Positions 8,570 to 15,433 of a stretch of DNA of 17,858 bases are shown piece after piece. A program made the translations under genes and the position numbers. Within the stretch, counting starts at the first letter, position 1. Each line of letters begins with the position of its first letter. The notes under the pieces were generated by a model. It had not been told where the DNA came from and did not search any database. It saw only the letters and a program-made list of their open reading frames with translations. This stretch comes from an uncultured Nocardioides sp. (GTDB lineage: Bacteria; Actinomycetota; Actinomycetes; Propionibacteriales; Nocardioidaceae), in the NCBI RefSeq assembly GCF_946885725.1, contig NZ_CAMPGZ010000073.1:1-17858 (forward strand), read 5' to 3'.

Positions 8570-8608
8570 CAGGGTGCTGCGGACCGGCCCGGCACCCTGC
8601 CCGGGTGC
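8570..8608 (+). promoter_or_regulatory. two mutually exclusive hairpins in the PAP2 gene leader
   Basis: CAGGGTGC (8570-8577) can pair perfectly with GCACCCTG (8592-8599). The same middle segment, GCACCC (8592-8597), can instead pair with GGGTGC (8603-8608) around a 5-base loop. Only one can form at a time. The second ends 4 bases before the GGAGG ribosome binding site (8613-8617), so it could affect translation. Function is inference. Confidence 0.35.
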
Positions 8609-8612
8609 GATC

Positions 8613-8617
8613 GGAGG
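8613..8617 (+). promoter_or_regulatory. ribosome binding site of the PAP2 gene
   Basis: GGAGG four bases before the GTG at 8622. It is the reason for choosing this start over other in-frame GTG codons such as 8661. Confidence 0.55.
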
Positions 8618-8621
8618 CGGA

Positions 8622-9395
8622 GTGCGCAGGCTGCGCAGGCGAAGGGCGGACCGGCCGGAGGTGCCGAGTCCCCACGAGGGTTGGACGAGCGAGGTCTCGT
8701 CGGCGCTCGCACTCGCCGGGTTCCTGGCGCTGGTCTTCGTCGCCTTCACCGTGCTGGTGATGACACGTCTCATGGCGCTCGACCAGTACTTCAACCTCGA
8801 TCCGCCGCCCGAGGGCTGGGTGCCCGTGCTCCACCTGTTCGACCGGGTCGGCCAGCGAGCCATCTGCCTGCCGATCCTGGCGCTCGTGGTCTGGCGCTGC
8901 TGCCGCAACCAGCGGTCGTGGCGCCCGGCGGTCATCGCCGTCGGCGCGGTGCTCACGCTCAACCTCGTCGTGGGCATCCTCAAGCTGTCGCTGGGGCGAG
9001 GGCAGCCGGCTCCCGCCGACCCGTCGTTCTTCATCGGCGGCATGGCCTACCCGTCGGGGCACACCGCGAACATCGTGCTGGTCTACGGCCTCGCGGTGTA
9101 CCTGCTGTCGCGCTACCACGGCGTCAGCCGGCGCGAGGCGGCCGTGCTGTGGTCCGCGGTGGCGGCACTGTCGGTGCTGATGGTCGTGGTGTCGCTGAGT
9201 CTGAACTGGCACTGGTTCGCCGACCTGATCGCCGGGCTCATCGTCGGCGGGATGGTGCTGGAGCTGACGGTGGCGGCGGACGCGGCGCTATCCGCCACGG
9301 CGTTCGACAACGGGCTGCGGTCGTTCCTGCGTGACTGCCTGGAGTGGGTACGCCGGCGGACCGCGAGCCTCGCGCGGCGGAACCCCCTGCTGTGA
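8622..9395 (+). CDS. PAP2-family membrane phosphatase
   Basis: 257 residues from the GTG at 8622, with about six hydrophobic segments (near 27-48, 80-93, 103-120, 149-163, 174-193, 198-216). PAP2 motifs: a first motif with K121 and R126 (GRGQP rather than the usual RP), PSGH at 144-147, and a third motif HWFAD with H197 and D201. The family removes phosphate from lipid phosphates such as phosphatidic acid, undecaprenyl diphosphate or phosphatidylglycerol phosphate at the membrane. The arginine normally six residues before the catalytic His is Ser191 here, so activity or substrate may differ. An Arg-rich N-terminus precedes the first helix. The next gene, a lipoprotein, follows within 17 bases or overlaps by 4, depending on its start. 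Confidence 0.9.
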   Translation: MRRLRRRRADRPEVPSPHEGWTSEVSSALALAGFLALVFVAFTVLVMTRLMALDQYFNLDPPPEGWVPVLHLFDRVGQRAICLPILALVVWRCCRNQRSWRPAVIAVGAVLTLNLVVGILKLSLGRGQPAPADPSFFIGGMAYPSGHTANIVLVYGLAVYLLSRYHGVSRREAAVLWSAVAALSVLMVVVSLSLNWHWFADLIAGLIVGGMVLELTVAADAALSATAFDNGLRSFLRDCLEWVRRRTASLARRNPLL

Positions 9396-9412
9396 CGGCG
9401 CGTCTGATCGGC

Positions 9413-10153
9413 ATGAGACGCGCACCGGTCGTGGCCGCCCTGCTCGCGTCGGCCGTGCTGGCCGGCTGCGGGTCGCAGCAGGGTGCGTCCGAGGGCGGTG
9501 CCGGGGACTCCGACAGCGGCGACGTGAAGCCCGGCCCGGCTCTCCGGGCGTGGCGCGACTGCGCACCGGACGCGTTCGAGGCCGCAGGGGGAGCGTCGAC
9601 GACGCTGCGGCACGACGCCTGGCCGGCCCAGATGCAGCTGAAGGTCCCGGACGAGGGTCCGTGCGCCGGCTCGCTCGTGGCGTCCGGCCGGGCGGGAGTG
9701 GTCGGCGTGGACGTGAAGCAGGCCGAGCTCGACGGCGACACGGTCAGGGTGCTCGACGCGGGCGACCTGGGTGACAGCGTGCTCGTGCGCGTGGATGGCG
9801 GGGTGCACCCGCGGGGAGGCTTCCAGCCGCACCTGTACCTCGTCGGTCAGGACTCGATCCGCGAGGTCACCGCCAACGACGAGCCGATCGTGCCGTTCGT
9901 CGCGACCGACGGCGGCATGGCCCCGACCACGGTGCGCTGCGGCGACGGCACGATCGAAGTGGTGAGCGCCACGACCGCCGAGCCGCCTGGCGTGATCATG
10001 GCCTGGGACGTGCAGACCACGACGTACTCCCTCTCGGTTGACGGGGCTCGCGAGTCGGGCTCGGGCTCGCTCGAGGAGGACGTCGCCGAGCCGGTGTTGC
10101 GTCGGGACATGCCCGAGCTGTTCGACCCGGGCCGACTGTTCGCGGGCTGCTGA
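9413..10153 (+). CDS. predicted lipoprotein of unknown function
   Basis: 246 residues from the ATG at 9413. A textbook lipoprotein signal is visible: Arg-Arg, a hydrophobic core, then the lipobox LAGC with C19 as the lipidated cysteine, followed by a Gly/Ser/Asp-rich linker. The mature part is probably exported and anchored to the outer face of the membrane. It has four more cysteines (RDC, GPC, VRC and the final residue), enough for two disulfides. I recognise no domain family. An in-frame GTG at 9392 overlaps the PAP2 stop as GTGA and has GGCGGAA about 9 bases upstream; it would add 7 residues before the same signal peptide and cannot be excluded. Close spacing suggests co-transcription with the PAP2 gene. 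Confidence 0.8.
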   Translation: MRRAPVVAALLASAVLAGCGSQQGASEGGAGDSDSGDVKPGPALRAWRDCAPDAFEAAGGASTTLRHDAWPAQMQLKVPDEGPCAGSLVASGRAGVVGVDVKQAELDGDTVRVLDAGDLGDSVLVRVDGGVHPRGGFQPHLYLVGQDSIREVTANDEPIVPFVATDGGMAPTTVRCGDGTIEVVSATTAEPPGVIMAWDVQTTTYSLSVDGARESGSGSLEEDVAEPVLRRDMPELFDPGRLFAGC

Positions 10154-10177
10154 GCGTGCTGTGGCACAGTTCGGCGC

Positions 10178-10606
10178 ATGACCGACGGGAGCGTACGCAG
10201 CGTCGAGATCACCCGGCTGGGGTTGGGCCAGTACGAGGCGGTGAACCCGCGCGGCGGAACGCTGCGGTTCGGGGCCGGCGACGGCGGCGGTGACGAGTTC
10301 ACACCGGTCGAGCTGCTGCTGACCGCGATCGCCGGCTGCACCGCGGCCGACGTCGACTACATCACCGTCAAACGGGCCGAGCCGACGACCTTCGAGGTGC
10401 ACGCGAGCGGGACCAAGGTGCGCGACGAGACCGGCAACCGCATGGAAGACATCGTCGTGCGGCTCGAGGTGCGTTTCCCGGACGGCGAGGAGGGCGACGC
10501 CGCCAGGGCGGTGCTGCCGAGCGCGGTGCAGCGCTCGCACGACCGGCTGTGCACGGTGAGCCGCACGGTCGAGCGCGAGACGCCGGTCGCGGTCGAGGTG
10601 GTCTGA
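10178..10606 (+). CDS. OsmC/Ohr-family peroxiredoxin-like protein
   Basis: 142 residues. OsmC hallmarks: FTPVELLLTAIAGC with E45 and the first redox cysteine C54 at the start of a long helix, and a second cysteine C125 in HDRLCTVSRTV. OsmC and Ohr proteins are cytoplasmic, usually dimeric, thiol peroxidases that reduce organic hydroperoxides. Both cysteines are present, so activity is plausible. The sequence looks more like the general OsmC family than true Ohr. The ATG at 10178 lies 24 bases after the lipoprotein stop and lacks a Shine-Dalgarno. CACAGT seven bases upstream is an imperfect -10 box, so a separate leaderless start is possible. The acetyltransferase gene begins directly after its stop. 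Confidence 0.92.
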   Translation: MTDGSVRSVEITRLGLGQYEAVNPRGGTLRFGAGDGGGDEFTPVELLLTAIAGCTAADVDYITVKRAEPTTFEVHASGTKVRDETGNRMEDIVVRLEVRFPDGEEGDAARAVLPSAVQRSHDRLCTVSRTVERETPVAVEVV

Positions 10607-11245
10607 GTGGACTTCGCCGGCTATCGGGCCGAGACGGAGCGGATGCTGCTGCGGCCGTACTCCCTCGACGACTTCGACGCGTTCCACGACATGCACAGCC
10701 GTGACGACGTCGCGCGCTACCTGCCCTGGGCGACCCGCGACGAACAGGCGTCCCGCGAGGCGCTGCAGCGACACCAGACCGTCGTGCTCGAGAAGGACGG
10801 GGACGGCGTCACGCTGGCCGGTTTCGACAAGGAGTCGGGTCGGCTGGTGGGGGAGTTCATCCTGTTCCTGCGGAGCGTGCAGCACCGCGGCGGCGAGGTC
10901 GGCTACGTGCTGCACCCGGACTTCTGGGGCCGCGGCCTCGCGACCGAGGGTGCCCGGGCGATGCTCGAGATCGGCTTCGACCTCATGGGCATGCACCGGA
11001 TCATCGCGCGCATCGAGGCCCGCAACACCGGGTCGGCGGCGGTGCTCGAGCGGCTCGGGATGCGCCGCGAGGCGCTGCTGGTGAAGAACGAGTGGTTCAA
11101 GGGGGAGTGGTCGACCGAGGCCGACTACGCGCTCCTCGAGGAGGAGTGGGAGAAGACCTCCACGAGGTCGATCATCCGGTCGAACACCACCGCGCCCTCC
11201 GCGGCGAGCAGATCCGGAGCGGTCAGCCCGCCGCCGAAGCCGTAG
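10607..11245 (+). CDS. GNAT-family N-acetyltransferase (RimJ/RimL-like)
   Basis: 212 residues from a GTG at 10607 that directly follows the OsmC stop, with GAGGTGG six bases upstream as ribosome binding site. N-terminal TERMLLRPYSLDD is the first strand of RimJ/RimL-like acetyltransferases. GEVGYVLHPDFWGRGLATEG (about residues 96-115) holds the acetyl-CoA pyrophosphate loop. RIEARNTGSAAVLERLGM (about 135-152) is the conserved Asn-containing motif. It probably acetylates an amino group on a protein or small molecule. Residues from about 174 on are encoded opposite the convergent HAD gene; the family-like part ends near EEEWE (178-182), and the last 30 Ser/Pro/Arg-rich residues look like read-through into that gene. 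Confidence 0.92.
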   Translation: MDFAGYRAETERMLLRPYSLDDFDAFHDMHSRDDVARYLPWATRDEQASREALQRHQTVVLEKDGDGVTLAGFDKESGRLVGEFILFLRSVQHRGGEVGYVLHPDFWGRGLATEGARAMLEIGFDLMGMHRIIARIEARNTGSAAVLERLGMRREALLVKNEWFKGEWSTEADYALLEEEWEKTSTRSIIRSNTTAPSAASRSGAVSPPPKP

Positions 11246-11811
11246 GCCCGCATCCCGGCGGCCACAGCTGCGCGTACGCCGTACACGCTGTCCTCGACGA
11301 CCGCGCACCCCGCCGGTTCGACGCCCATGGTGCGCGCGGCGTGCAGGAACAGGTCCGGCGCGGGCTTGCCGTGCTCGACCTCGGTGCCGCTGAAGATCCG
11401 GCCTTCGAACCTCTCGCGCAGGCCGGCGAGCCGCAGTGTGACCGCCATCCGGTCGTGGCTCCCGCTCGAGGCCACGCAGGTCGCGATGCCGGCGGCGTGC
11501 AGGTGGTCGACGAGGTCGGCGACGCCGGGCACGGCGGCGAGCTCGGCTTCGAACGCCGCGAGCACCTCTGCGGTGGTGAGGTCGTCGAAGCGTGCGGCCG
11601 CCTCGGCCCCGAGCCGTTCGGCGATGTCGGCGAGCTGGGTGGCTGACGTCCGGCCCATCCAGCGGGCGACGACCTCGGCCGCTTCCATGGGCCAGCCGAG
11701 CTCGGTCAGCACTCGCGCCTCGACCTCGACGGTCAGCCGTTCGCTGTCGACGAGGACGCCGTCGCAGTCGAAGACGACGAGGTCGGGCGAGAAGGGTTCG
11801 CCGGCGCTCAC
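11125..11811 (-). CDS. HAD-IA hydrolase, beta-phosphoglucomutase/phosphatase-like
   Basis: 228 residues. Motif I is FDCDGVLVDSE (D15 nucleophile, D17), motif II the serine in VASSGS, motif III the lysine in EHGKPAPDLF, motif IV VVEDSVYG. The helical cap lies between motifs I and II. This is the subfamily of beta-phosphoglucomutases, phosphoglycolate phosphatases and sugar phosphatases; the substrate is not readable. The GTG at 11811 overlaps the stop of the upstream aldolase-like gene as GTGA, with GGAG seven bases before it. The frame stays open further upstream, but that is inside the other gene. The last 39 codons are antisense to the end of the GNAT gene. Confidence 0.93.
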   Translation of the reverse strand: MSAGEPFSPDLVVFDCDGVLVDSERLTVEVEARVLTELGWPMEAAEVVARWMGRTSATQLADIAERLGAEAAARFDDLTTAEVLAAFEAELAAVPGVADLVDHLHAAGIATCVASSGSHDRMAVTLRLAGLRERFEGRIFSGTEVEHGKPAPDLFLHAARTMGVEPAGCAVVEDSVYGVRAAVAAGMRAYGFGGGLTAPDLLAAEGAVVFDRMIDLVEVFSHSSSRSA

Positions 11812-12896
11812 GTGTTGGCTCCGCGGGCGGCGACCGGCCAGGTGTCGACGACCCGACCGCCTTGGACGATGACGAGCTCGTCGACGAGGTTGACGGCGTT
11901 GCAGACGTGGTTGGGTACGACGCGCAAGTGGCTCCCGAGCGGCGGCAGTGCGCCGGTTAACCCGTCGACCACCGCGTGGTGCTCCGACAGGTGCACGATC
12001 CGCGCGTCGGGGTGATCGAGCAGGCGCCCGTGCCCGGTCGCCCACGAGGAGCGATCGGCCGCGATGACCTTGCTGCCGGAGTCGAGCACGACCCGGCCGC
12101 CCGCGTGGCTCACGACGGTGGCCCAGCAGGTCAGCGCGATCCGGTCCGGCGTGGTGGCGCCGAGCTCCCACTGCTGGGCGTCGCCGAACACGTAGACGCC
12201 CGGCCGCAGCTCGGTCAGCACCCCGGCCGTCGTCTCGCGCGCGCTGGGTGTGGAGCCGCCGCTGACCACGACCGCGTCAACGCCGCGCCGGCGCAGGGCA
12301 GCAGCCGCTCGTCCGAGTGCGTCGGACTCCTGCCCGGCGACGTCGGCCGGCGCGCCGGGGGAGTAGGAGTGCCCCGGGAACGTGAACACGCCGTCCACCA
12401 CGAGCCCCGCGCGCTCGGCGGCCTCGGCGACGTCGCCCGCCTCCTCGGGAGCGACCCCGCTGCGGTGGTGGCCGCTGTCGACCTCGACCCGGACGCGAAG
12501 CCGGTCCCGGTCATCCCCGATCTGGGCGGCGAGCCGACGCGCACCCTCGGCGGAGTCGACGCCGACGACCAGCGACGCGCGGTCGAGCAGGGCGCGGATC
12601 CGTGCGGTGCGGTCGGCGTCCAACCACAGGGGATATGCGACGAACAGGTCGGTGTGGCCGGCGTCCGCGAACACCTCGGCCTCACCGACGGTGGCGACGG
12701 TGAGGCCGAGGGCGCCCGCGTGCCGTTGCAGGTCGGCGATGCGCGGTGTCTTGTGCGTCTTGGCGTGCGGCCGGAGGACGAAGCCCTGCGTCGCGGCGTA
12801 CGACGCCATGTCGGTGACGTTGCGCTGCAGGAGGTCGAGGTCGACCACGAGCGCCGGCGTCACCAACTCGTGCACGGACGGCGCCTCGGGCGACAT
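11808..12896 (-). CDS. PLP-dependent D-threonine aldolase / D-serine dehydratase-like protein
   Basis: 362 residues. An alanine-racemase-type N-terminal barrel opens with TPALVVDLDLLQRNV and carries the PLP lysine in RPHAKTHK (K46). The C-terminal domain has PNHVC (H330, C332), the metal-binding pair of the fold-type III D-serine dehydratase/D-threonine aldolase family. These cytoplasmic enzymes use PLP and a divalent metal to split beta-hydroxy-D-amino acids into glycine plus aldehyde, or to dehydrate D-serine to pyruvate and ammonia. From memory, His-x-Cys is known from a vertebrate D-serine dehydratase and His-x-Asp from a bacterial D-threonine aldolase, so dehydratase activity should be considered. 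The ATG at 12896 follows TAGGTT by six bases (leaderless). The HAD gene overlaps its stop by 4 bases. Confidence 0.9.
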   Translation of the reverse strand: MSPEAPSVHELVTPALVVDLDLLQRNVTDMASYAATQGFVLRPHAKTHKTPRIADLQRHAGALGLTVATVGEAEVFADAGHTDLFVAYPLWLDADRTARIRALLDRASLVVGVDSAEGARRLAAQIGDDRDRLRVRVEVDSGHHRSGVAPEEAGDVAEAAERAGLVVDGVFTFPGHSYSPGAPADVAGQESDALGRAAAALRRRGVDAVVVSGGSTPSARETTAGVLTELRPGVYVFGDAQQWELGATTPDRIALTCWATVVSHAGGRVVLDSGSKVIAADRSSWATGHGRLLDHPDARIVHLSEHHAVVDGLTGALPPLGSHLRVVPNHVCNAVNLVDELVIVQGGRVVDTWPVAARGANT

Positions 12897-12902
12897 GCCG
12901 CG

Positions 12903-12908
12903 AACCTA
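12903..12908 (-). promoter_or_regulatory. predicted -10 box of leaderless aldolase-HAD transcript
   Basis: TAGGTT on the minus strand, six bases before the ATG at 12896; 13 of 15 bases from the box through the ATG match the tldD start region. Confidence 0.45.
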
Positions 12909-12948
12909 ACGGACCGCGGTGCCGCCCGGGCGACGTACCCCGGGTGTG

Positions 12949-13512
12949 TCAGACGTTCGCGGCGTCCCCGTGCTGCAGCGCCTCGAGCAGGGCGGAGACG
13001 AAGGCCGGGATGTCGTCGGGGTTGCGGCTGGTGATCAGGTTGCCGTCGACGACGACCTTCTCGTCGGTCCACTCACCGCCGGCGTTGACGATGTCGGTGC
13101 GCAGGCTCGGCCAGCTGGTGAGCGACTTGCCGCGCACCACGTCGGCCTCGACGAGCGTCCAGGGAGCGTGGCAGATCGCCGCGACGGGCTTGCCGGACGT
13201 CATGAAGTCGCGCACGAACGCGACAGCGCCCTCGTCCATCCGGAGCGCGTCGGGGTTGGCGACGCCGCCCGGCAGCACCAACGCGGCGTAGTCGTCGACG
13301 GCGGCGTCGGAGACCGTCACGTCGACGGCCTGCTTGTCGCTCTTGTCGAGGTGGTCGAACAGCTGGACCTCGCCCGCCTCGGGGGAGACCAGCACCGGCT
13401 GGAATCCGGCGTCGGCGACCGCCTGCCAGGGCTCGGTGAGCTCGACGCGCTCGATGCCCTCGCCGGCGACGAGGAAGGCGACCTTGCGGGTGTCGTTGGC
13501 TGTGTCAGTCAT
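12949..13512 (-). CDS. DJ-1/PfpI-family (type 1 glutamine amidotransferase-like) protein
   Basis: 187 residues from the ATG at 13512. The nucleophile elbow AICHAPW has C114 and H115, and the usual partner glutamate is E18 in VAGEGIE. The order LVLPGG, then AICHAPW, then TSRNPDDIPAF is typical of PfpI/YhbO-type proteins. Members have been described as intracellular proteases, chaperones or glyoxal-detoxifying deglycases; the role here is open, but a cytoplasmic stress function is likely. An in-frame GTG at 13548 would add 12 residues; the ATG fits the family N-terminus better. It is 58 bases after the preceding gene, and TACGGC six bases before the ATG only partly matches the leaderless promoter pattern. 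Confidence 0.92.
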   Translation of the reverse strand: MTDTANDTRKVAFLVAGEGIERVELTEPWQAVADAGFQPVLVSPEAGEVQLFDHLDKSDKQAVDVTVSDAAVDDYAALVLPGGVANPDALRMDEGAVAFVRDFMTSGKPVAAICHAPWTLVEADVVRGKSLTSWPSLRTDIVNAGGEWTDEKVVVDGNLITSRNPDDIPAFVSALLEALQHGDAANV

Positions 13513-13570
13513 GTCGACGCCGTACCCAGGGCTCCTGGGCGCATTCACCGCACGGATCGTGGCGAGTCCC

Positions 13571-14143
13571 TCACCCGCGGCCCTCGGCCTCCTGCTCGCG
13601 GTCGATGCGCTTCATCACCCGGCTGATGCCGGGGATCTGGCCGAGCATCGCGTTGAGCTCGCGGGAGACGTCGAGCAGGTCGTGCAGGTCAGGCGCGACC
13701 GAGCCCATGCTGTCGAGGATCGGCAGGATGTCGGTCTCCATCTTGTGCGCGATCCCGGGCAGGTGGTCGATGAGCTCGACCATCGCGTCCACCTCGCGCG
13801 GGTCGGTGGTCTCGGCAAGCCGGTCCAGCGTCGGTTGCAGCTTGGTCAGCGCCGGCTCCGTCCGGTCCAGCAGCGCGGCGAGCCGTTCGTTGAGCGGACC
13901 GACGGTGGTCACCAGGGAGTCGGCGCGGCCGACGGTCGCATCGGAGCGCGCGACGACCTCGTCGGCGCCGCGCCTGGTCTCCTCGATCCGGTCGAGCAGG
14001 GCACTCACTCGGCCCAGCACCTCCTCGGCGTTGTCCAGGAGGGTCAGCAGGCGGGGTACGGCGCCGAGGAGCGTCTCGAGCGCCTCTCCGCCTCGCTCGA
14101 CGAGCTGGAGGACGTCGCGGGGACCGGGGACGGGCAGGCGCAT
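13571..14143 (-). CDS. helical protein of unknown function
   Basis: 190 residues, no family recognised. It reads as nearly continuous amphipathic helix: repeated Leu/Val/Ile spaced 3-4 apart with Arg, Glu and Asp, for example LLDNAEEVLGRVSALLDRIEE and LIDHLPGIAHKMETDILP. No cysteines, no signal peptide, no clear membrane segment; it ends in a charged tail (KRIDREQEAEGRG). Such long-helix proteins often form bundles or coiled coils. The ATG at 14143 lies 4 bases after the MFS stop, with TGAGG only two bases upstream, so translation is probably coupled to the transporter. A helper or membrane-side partner of the transporter is possible but only inferred from position. Confidence 0.78.
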   Translation of the reverse strand: MRLPVPGPRDVLQLVERGGEALETLLGAVPRLLTLLDNAEEVLGRVSALLDRIEETRRGADEVVARSDATVGRADSLVTTVGPLNERLAALLDRTEPALTKLQPTLDRLAETTDPREVDAMVELIDHLPGIAHKMETDILPILDSMGSVAPDLHDLLDVSRELNAMLGQIPGISRVMKRIDREQEAEGRG

Positions 14144-14147
14144 GGCC

Positions 14148-15359
14148 TCACGCTAGCCGCCGGTCGGCAGCGGCATCGTCCGTCGAGCCACCGTCCGGCG
14201 GTACGGCGGGCGCGGTCGCCTTGGCGAGCAGCGCCCCGGCGAGCCCGGCGCCCGCGGCGAGCACGATCGCCTGCAGCACGCCGAGGTGATCGGCCAGGAG
14301 ACCGACGACCGGCGGGCCGCCGAGGAACGCCGCGTAGCCGATCGAGCTCACTACGGCGACTCGCGCCGCGGCCTTGTGCTCGTCGTCGGCCGCGGCGGAC
14401 ATGCCGAGCGGGAAGCCGAGCGAGGCACCGACGCCCCAGAGAACGGCCCCGGTCATCGCGCCGACGGTGTTGGGGGAGAAGACCACGACCGCGACACCGG
14501 CCGCCACGAGAGCCCCCGTGACGCGGAGCGTCGTCACCCGTCCGGTGCGCTCCACCAGCGCGCCACCGAACAGCCGCCCGACGGTCATGGCCGTCACGAA
14601 GAGCGCGTAGCCGATCGCGGCCAGGGAGTCACTCACGTCGTACCCATCGACGAACGCGAGCGCGATCCAGTCGTTGGCGATGCCCTCGGCCAACGCGAAG
14701 GACAGGACCACGCAGCCGATCAGCAGCGTGCGCGGCTCGCGCCAGGCGACGAGCGCGTTCGGCTTCGGCTCGGCGTGCGGGTCCTCCTCGGGCACGGGCA
14801 GGAACCAGCGGACGGCCAGCGGTGCGATTGCGATCACGAGGAGCGCGGTCCCGATCAGCTGGTAGGCCAGGTCGATGCCGGCGCGCGCGGATGCCGCGCC
14901 CAGCAGCGCACCGGTGACGGTGCCGGCGCTGAAGCCGGCGTGGAAGCGCGGCATGATCGTCCGCGCCAGCCGCCGTTCGACATCCGCCGCCTCGACGTTC
15001 ATCGCGACGTCCCAGGTCGAGGTGCCGACGCCGTACACGAACATGCCGACCGCGACGAGCGGCACCGACGCGGACACCAGCCCAGTGGCCATGCCCAGCA
15101 GGCCGAGGGTGACCGCGCCCGCCATCACGCCGACCGTCCTCGCCGGGCCGAGTCGGTGCACGACCACACCCGAGACAGGCAGCGCGATCGCGGTACCGGC
15201 GGAGAGGCAGAGCAGCAACAGGCCCACCTGGCCCGGCGTCAGCGAGAGGGTGTCGCGGATCGCCGGCACTCGCGACACCCAGGAGGCGAACGCCAGCCCG
15301 TTGAGAAGGAAGACGGCCGAGACCGCGAGCTTGGCGGCCTGGGTGTGCGTGCCGGTCAC
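14148..15359 (-). CDS. MFS transporter
   Basis: 403 residues with about 12 hydrophobic segments in two halves separated by a charged loop at about 186-210. N-terminal WVSRVPAIRDTLSLTPGQVG and the loop HRLGPART after helix 2 (motif A position) resemble the YbjJ-like branch of the major facilitator superfamily; members are proton-coupled transporters in the inner membrane, often of unknown substrate. The C-terminal 20 residues are polar. The GTG at 15359 follows TAGGGT by six bases (leaderless). The gene is divergent from the Clp-N/helix-turn-helix gene, and the 74-base gap holds two identical palindromes, so the two are probably regulated together. Export of a toxic compound sensed by that protein is a hypothesis. 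Confidence 0.92.
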   Translation of the reverse strand: MTGTHTQAAKLAVSAVFLLNGLAFASWVSRVPAIRDTLSLTPGQVGLLLLCLSAGTAIALPVSGVVVHRLGPARTVGVMAGAVTLGLLGMATGLVSASVPLVAVGMFVYGVGTSTWDVAMNVEAADVERRLARTIMPRFHAGFSAGTVTGALLGAASARAGIDLAYQLIGTALLVIAIAPLAVRWFLPVPEEDPHAEPKPNALVAWREPRTLLIGCVVLSFALAEGIANDWIALAFVDGYDVSDSLAAIGYALFVTAMTVGRLFGGALVERTGRVTTLRVTGALVAAGVAVVVFSPNTVGAMTGAVLWGVGASLGFPLGMSAAADDEHKAAARVAVVSSIGYAAFLGGPPVVGLLADHLGVLQAIVLAAGAGLAGALLAKATAPAVPPDGGSTDDAAADRRLA

Positions 15360-15365
15360 GGGACG

Positions 15366-15371
15366 ACCCTA
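15366..15371 (-). promoter_or_regulatory. predicted -10 box of leaderless MFS transcript
   Basis: TAGGGT on the minus strand, six bases before the GTG at 15359. The region upstream of it, where a -35 would lie, falls in the palindrome at 15386-15404. Confidence 0.45.
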
Positions 15372-15385
15372 CGGACCACGCCTCC

Positions 15386-15404
15386 CGTCAACTTCTGCTT
15401 GACG
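15386..15404. promoter_or_regulatory. operator-like palindrome 1 (CGTCAA-N7-TTGACG)
   Basis: Perfect 6-base arms with a 7-base spacer. The right arm TTGACG (15399-15404) is also the likely -35 of the plus-strand Clp-N gene, and the left arm lies in the -35 area of the MFS gene. An identical palindrome lies 28 bases further (centre to centre). Confidence 0.6.
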
Positions 15405-15427
15405 CAAACGAATCGTCAAGGCAAGAT
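15399..15427 (+). promoter_or_regulatory. predicted promoter of the Clp-N/helix-turn-helix gene
   Basis: TTGACG (15399-15404), a 17-base spacer, then CAAGAT (15422-15427), six bases before the ATG at 15434. The geometry predicts a leaderless mRNA. The -35 coincides with an arm of palindrome 1; the -10 lies in palindrome 2. Confidence 0.5.
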
Positions 15428-15432
15428 TGACG
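15414..15432. promoter_or_regulatory. operator-like palindrome 2 (CGTCAA-N7-TTGACG)
   Basis: Same arms and same 7-base spacer length as palindrome 1, 9 bases further on. It covers the predicted -10 and ends one base before the ATG at 15434, so a bound protein would block transcription initiation. Confidence 0.6.
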
Positions 15433-15433
15433 C

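Noticed and set aside
7653..11308. Large minus-strand frames across fdhD, PAP2, lipoprotein, OsmC and GNAT genes
   Set aside because: They cross several well-supported genes and give low-complexity Arg/His/Gly-rich protein without motifs.
11812..12171. N-terminal extension of the HAD gene into the aldolase-like gene
   Set aside because: The extension is out-of-frame shadow of the upstream gene; the GTGA overlap at 11811 is the natural start.
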